From Bacteroidales bacterium (lineage in GTDB: Bacteria; Bacteroidota; Bacteroidia; Bacteroidales; Bacteroidaceae), in contig SFCP01000102.1 of assembly GCA_004558535.1 (NCBI GenBank), positions 1 through 6,795 of the forward strand: a stretch of DNA of 6,795 bases. The letters run 5' to 3'. Under the pieces are notes generated by a model. It ran no database searches. It was not told the DNA's origin and was given only the letters and a program-made list of their open reading frames with translations. Every line of letters starts with the position of its first letter. Within the stretch, counting starts at the first letter, position 1. The position numbers were made by a program, and so were the translations under genes. Shown piece after piece: positions 6,375-6,795 of this stretch.

Positions 6375-6384
6375 GGGGGGGGGG
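6375..6384. repeat. Homopolymer tract of ten G
   Basis: Ten consecutive G on the plus strand (C10 for the minus-strand DUF805 gene), 8 bp upstream of its longest open frame. Such tracts slip during replication and are also error-prone in sequencing. An in-frame TAA lies between the tract and the TTG start, so a change in tract length could not by itself fuse an upstream coding start to this frame. Confidence 0.95.
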
Positions 6385-6696
6385 ATTTTTAAGCTTTATT
6401 AAAACAGAAAGCCGGGGAATATCGAAAACCATTGCTGTCCGGTAAAAAAAACAACAAACCTGGCAAACCCGTCCAAAGTCACGAAATCAAACTTGGGACT
6501 TTCTGCTTCAAAAAACAGGCCCCTAATCAAAAGCCAAACGCGGCGCAAGGCGGGAGAAATTGAGTTTGCCTTAATTGCCGAGCCGCCGCTCGCAATTCCG
6601 ACCTGTTTCAGTGCCCTAATCATGGGGCTTACCGGCCGGAAAATGGGCGTCATCCGGCCCGCAACTTTAACATTTATAACTTCTCTTTACATTCTG
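6385..6696. other. Stretch without a convincing gene; one hairpin
   Basis: About 310 bp between the G10 tract and the right-hand repeat array. Open frames exist on both strands (6493-6771 plus, 6399-6653 minus), but neither resembles a known family, and the plus-strand one simply runs into the repeat array. A good hairpin is present: AATTGC (6573-6578) and GAGC (6580-6583) pair with GCTC (6588-6591) and GCAATT (6592-6597), with one bulged C and a CGCC loop. The nonamer CCCTAATCA occurs twice, near 6520 and near 6614. No promoter of the TAnnTTTG type was found. It may be a dispersed intergenic repeat, but that is a guess. Confidence 0.5.
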
Positions 6697-6795
6697 CCGG
6701 CTGCCTCGGCGAAACTAAAAAGCACTTGCGAAAAACTATCCGGCACTTGGAAAAAACTACAAAGCACTTAGAAAAAATTATCCGGCAGGTAGTTG
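6697..6795. repeat. 21-bp tandem repeat array, A-rich, cut by the window edge
   Basis: Three clear 21-bp units start at 6718, 6739 and 6760. A degenerate unit precedes them (6697-6717, ending GAAACTA) and a partial unit follows (6781-6795). The shared pattern is three or four variable bases, then GCACTT, then GAAAAA, then CTA or TTA. Unit starts alternate between AAAAGCACTT/CAAAGCACTT and TCCGGCACTT. In the plus frame it reads as a seven-residue period (KSTCEKL, SGTWKKL, QST then a stop). The array probably continues beyond the window. Confidence 0.85.

Noticed and set aside
6399..6771. Overlapping open frames on both strands at the right end (6493-6771 plus, 6399-6653 minus)
   Set aside because: No conserved domain, no promoter, and the plus frame ends inside the tandem array. 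Kept as an unassigned segment rather than called as genes.

Overview
The window is an ordinary chromosomal segment of a Bacteroidales bacterium (Bacteroides/Prevotella-like; genus not resolved). The evidence is the characteristic Bacteroidales form of DnaA, the rsfS-ftsH-cdsA gene order, start codons without clear Shine-Dalgarno sequences, and two promoters of the Bacteroidetes type (TTTG/TTTC, 20 nt, then TAnnTTTG) in place of -35/-10 boxes. Coding DNA is fairly GC-rich with many C-ending codons, which creates very long but meaningless antisense open frames.

Layout. Positions 1-523 are non-coding. They hold a promoter pointing left out of the window, then a seven-unit 21-bp tandem repeat (96-242) with a degenerate tail, then an unremarkable stretch up to dnaA. 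dnaA (524-1882) is followed after 76 bp by a small lipoprotein gene (1959-2345) and a perfect 10-bp-arm inverted repeat (2356-2376). A second transcription unit begins with a strong promoter (2416-2447) that carries a perfect palindrome over its -33 region. Its ~110-nt leader can fold into one long imperfect stem-loop ending in T7, then come rsfS (2564-2926), ftsH (2983-4941) and cdsA (5049-5918). A probably bidirectional terminator (5948-5990) separates cdsA from a convergent small DUF805 membrane-protein gene (6011-6367, minus strand). The right end (6375-6795) holds a G10 tract, about 310 bp with no convincing gene but one good hairpin, and a second, A-rich 21-bp tandem repeat that runs off the edge.

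How the genes work together. DnaA initiates chromosome replication. RsfS silences ribosomes under starvation. FtsH degrades membrane and regulatory proteins. CdsA makes CDP-diacylglycerol for phospholipids. The last three probably form one operon linking translation control, membrane proteostasis and lipid synthesis.

I see no new defence, mobile or biosynthetic system. The parts worth a second look are non-coding: the leader stem-loop with T7 upstream of rsfS, the promoter palindrome, and the two 21-bp arrays, which share a period and possibly a motif.
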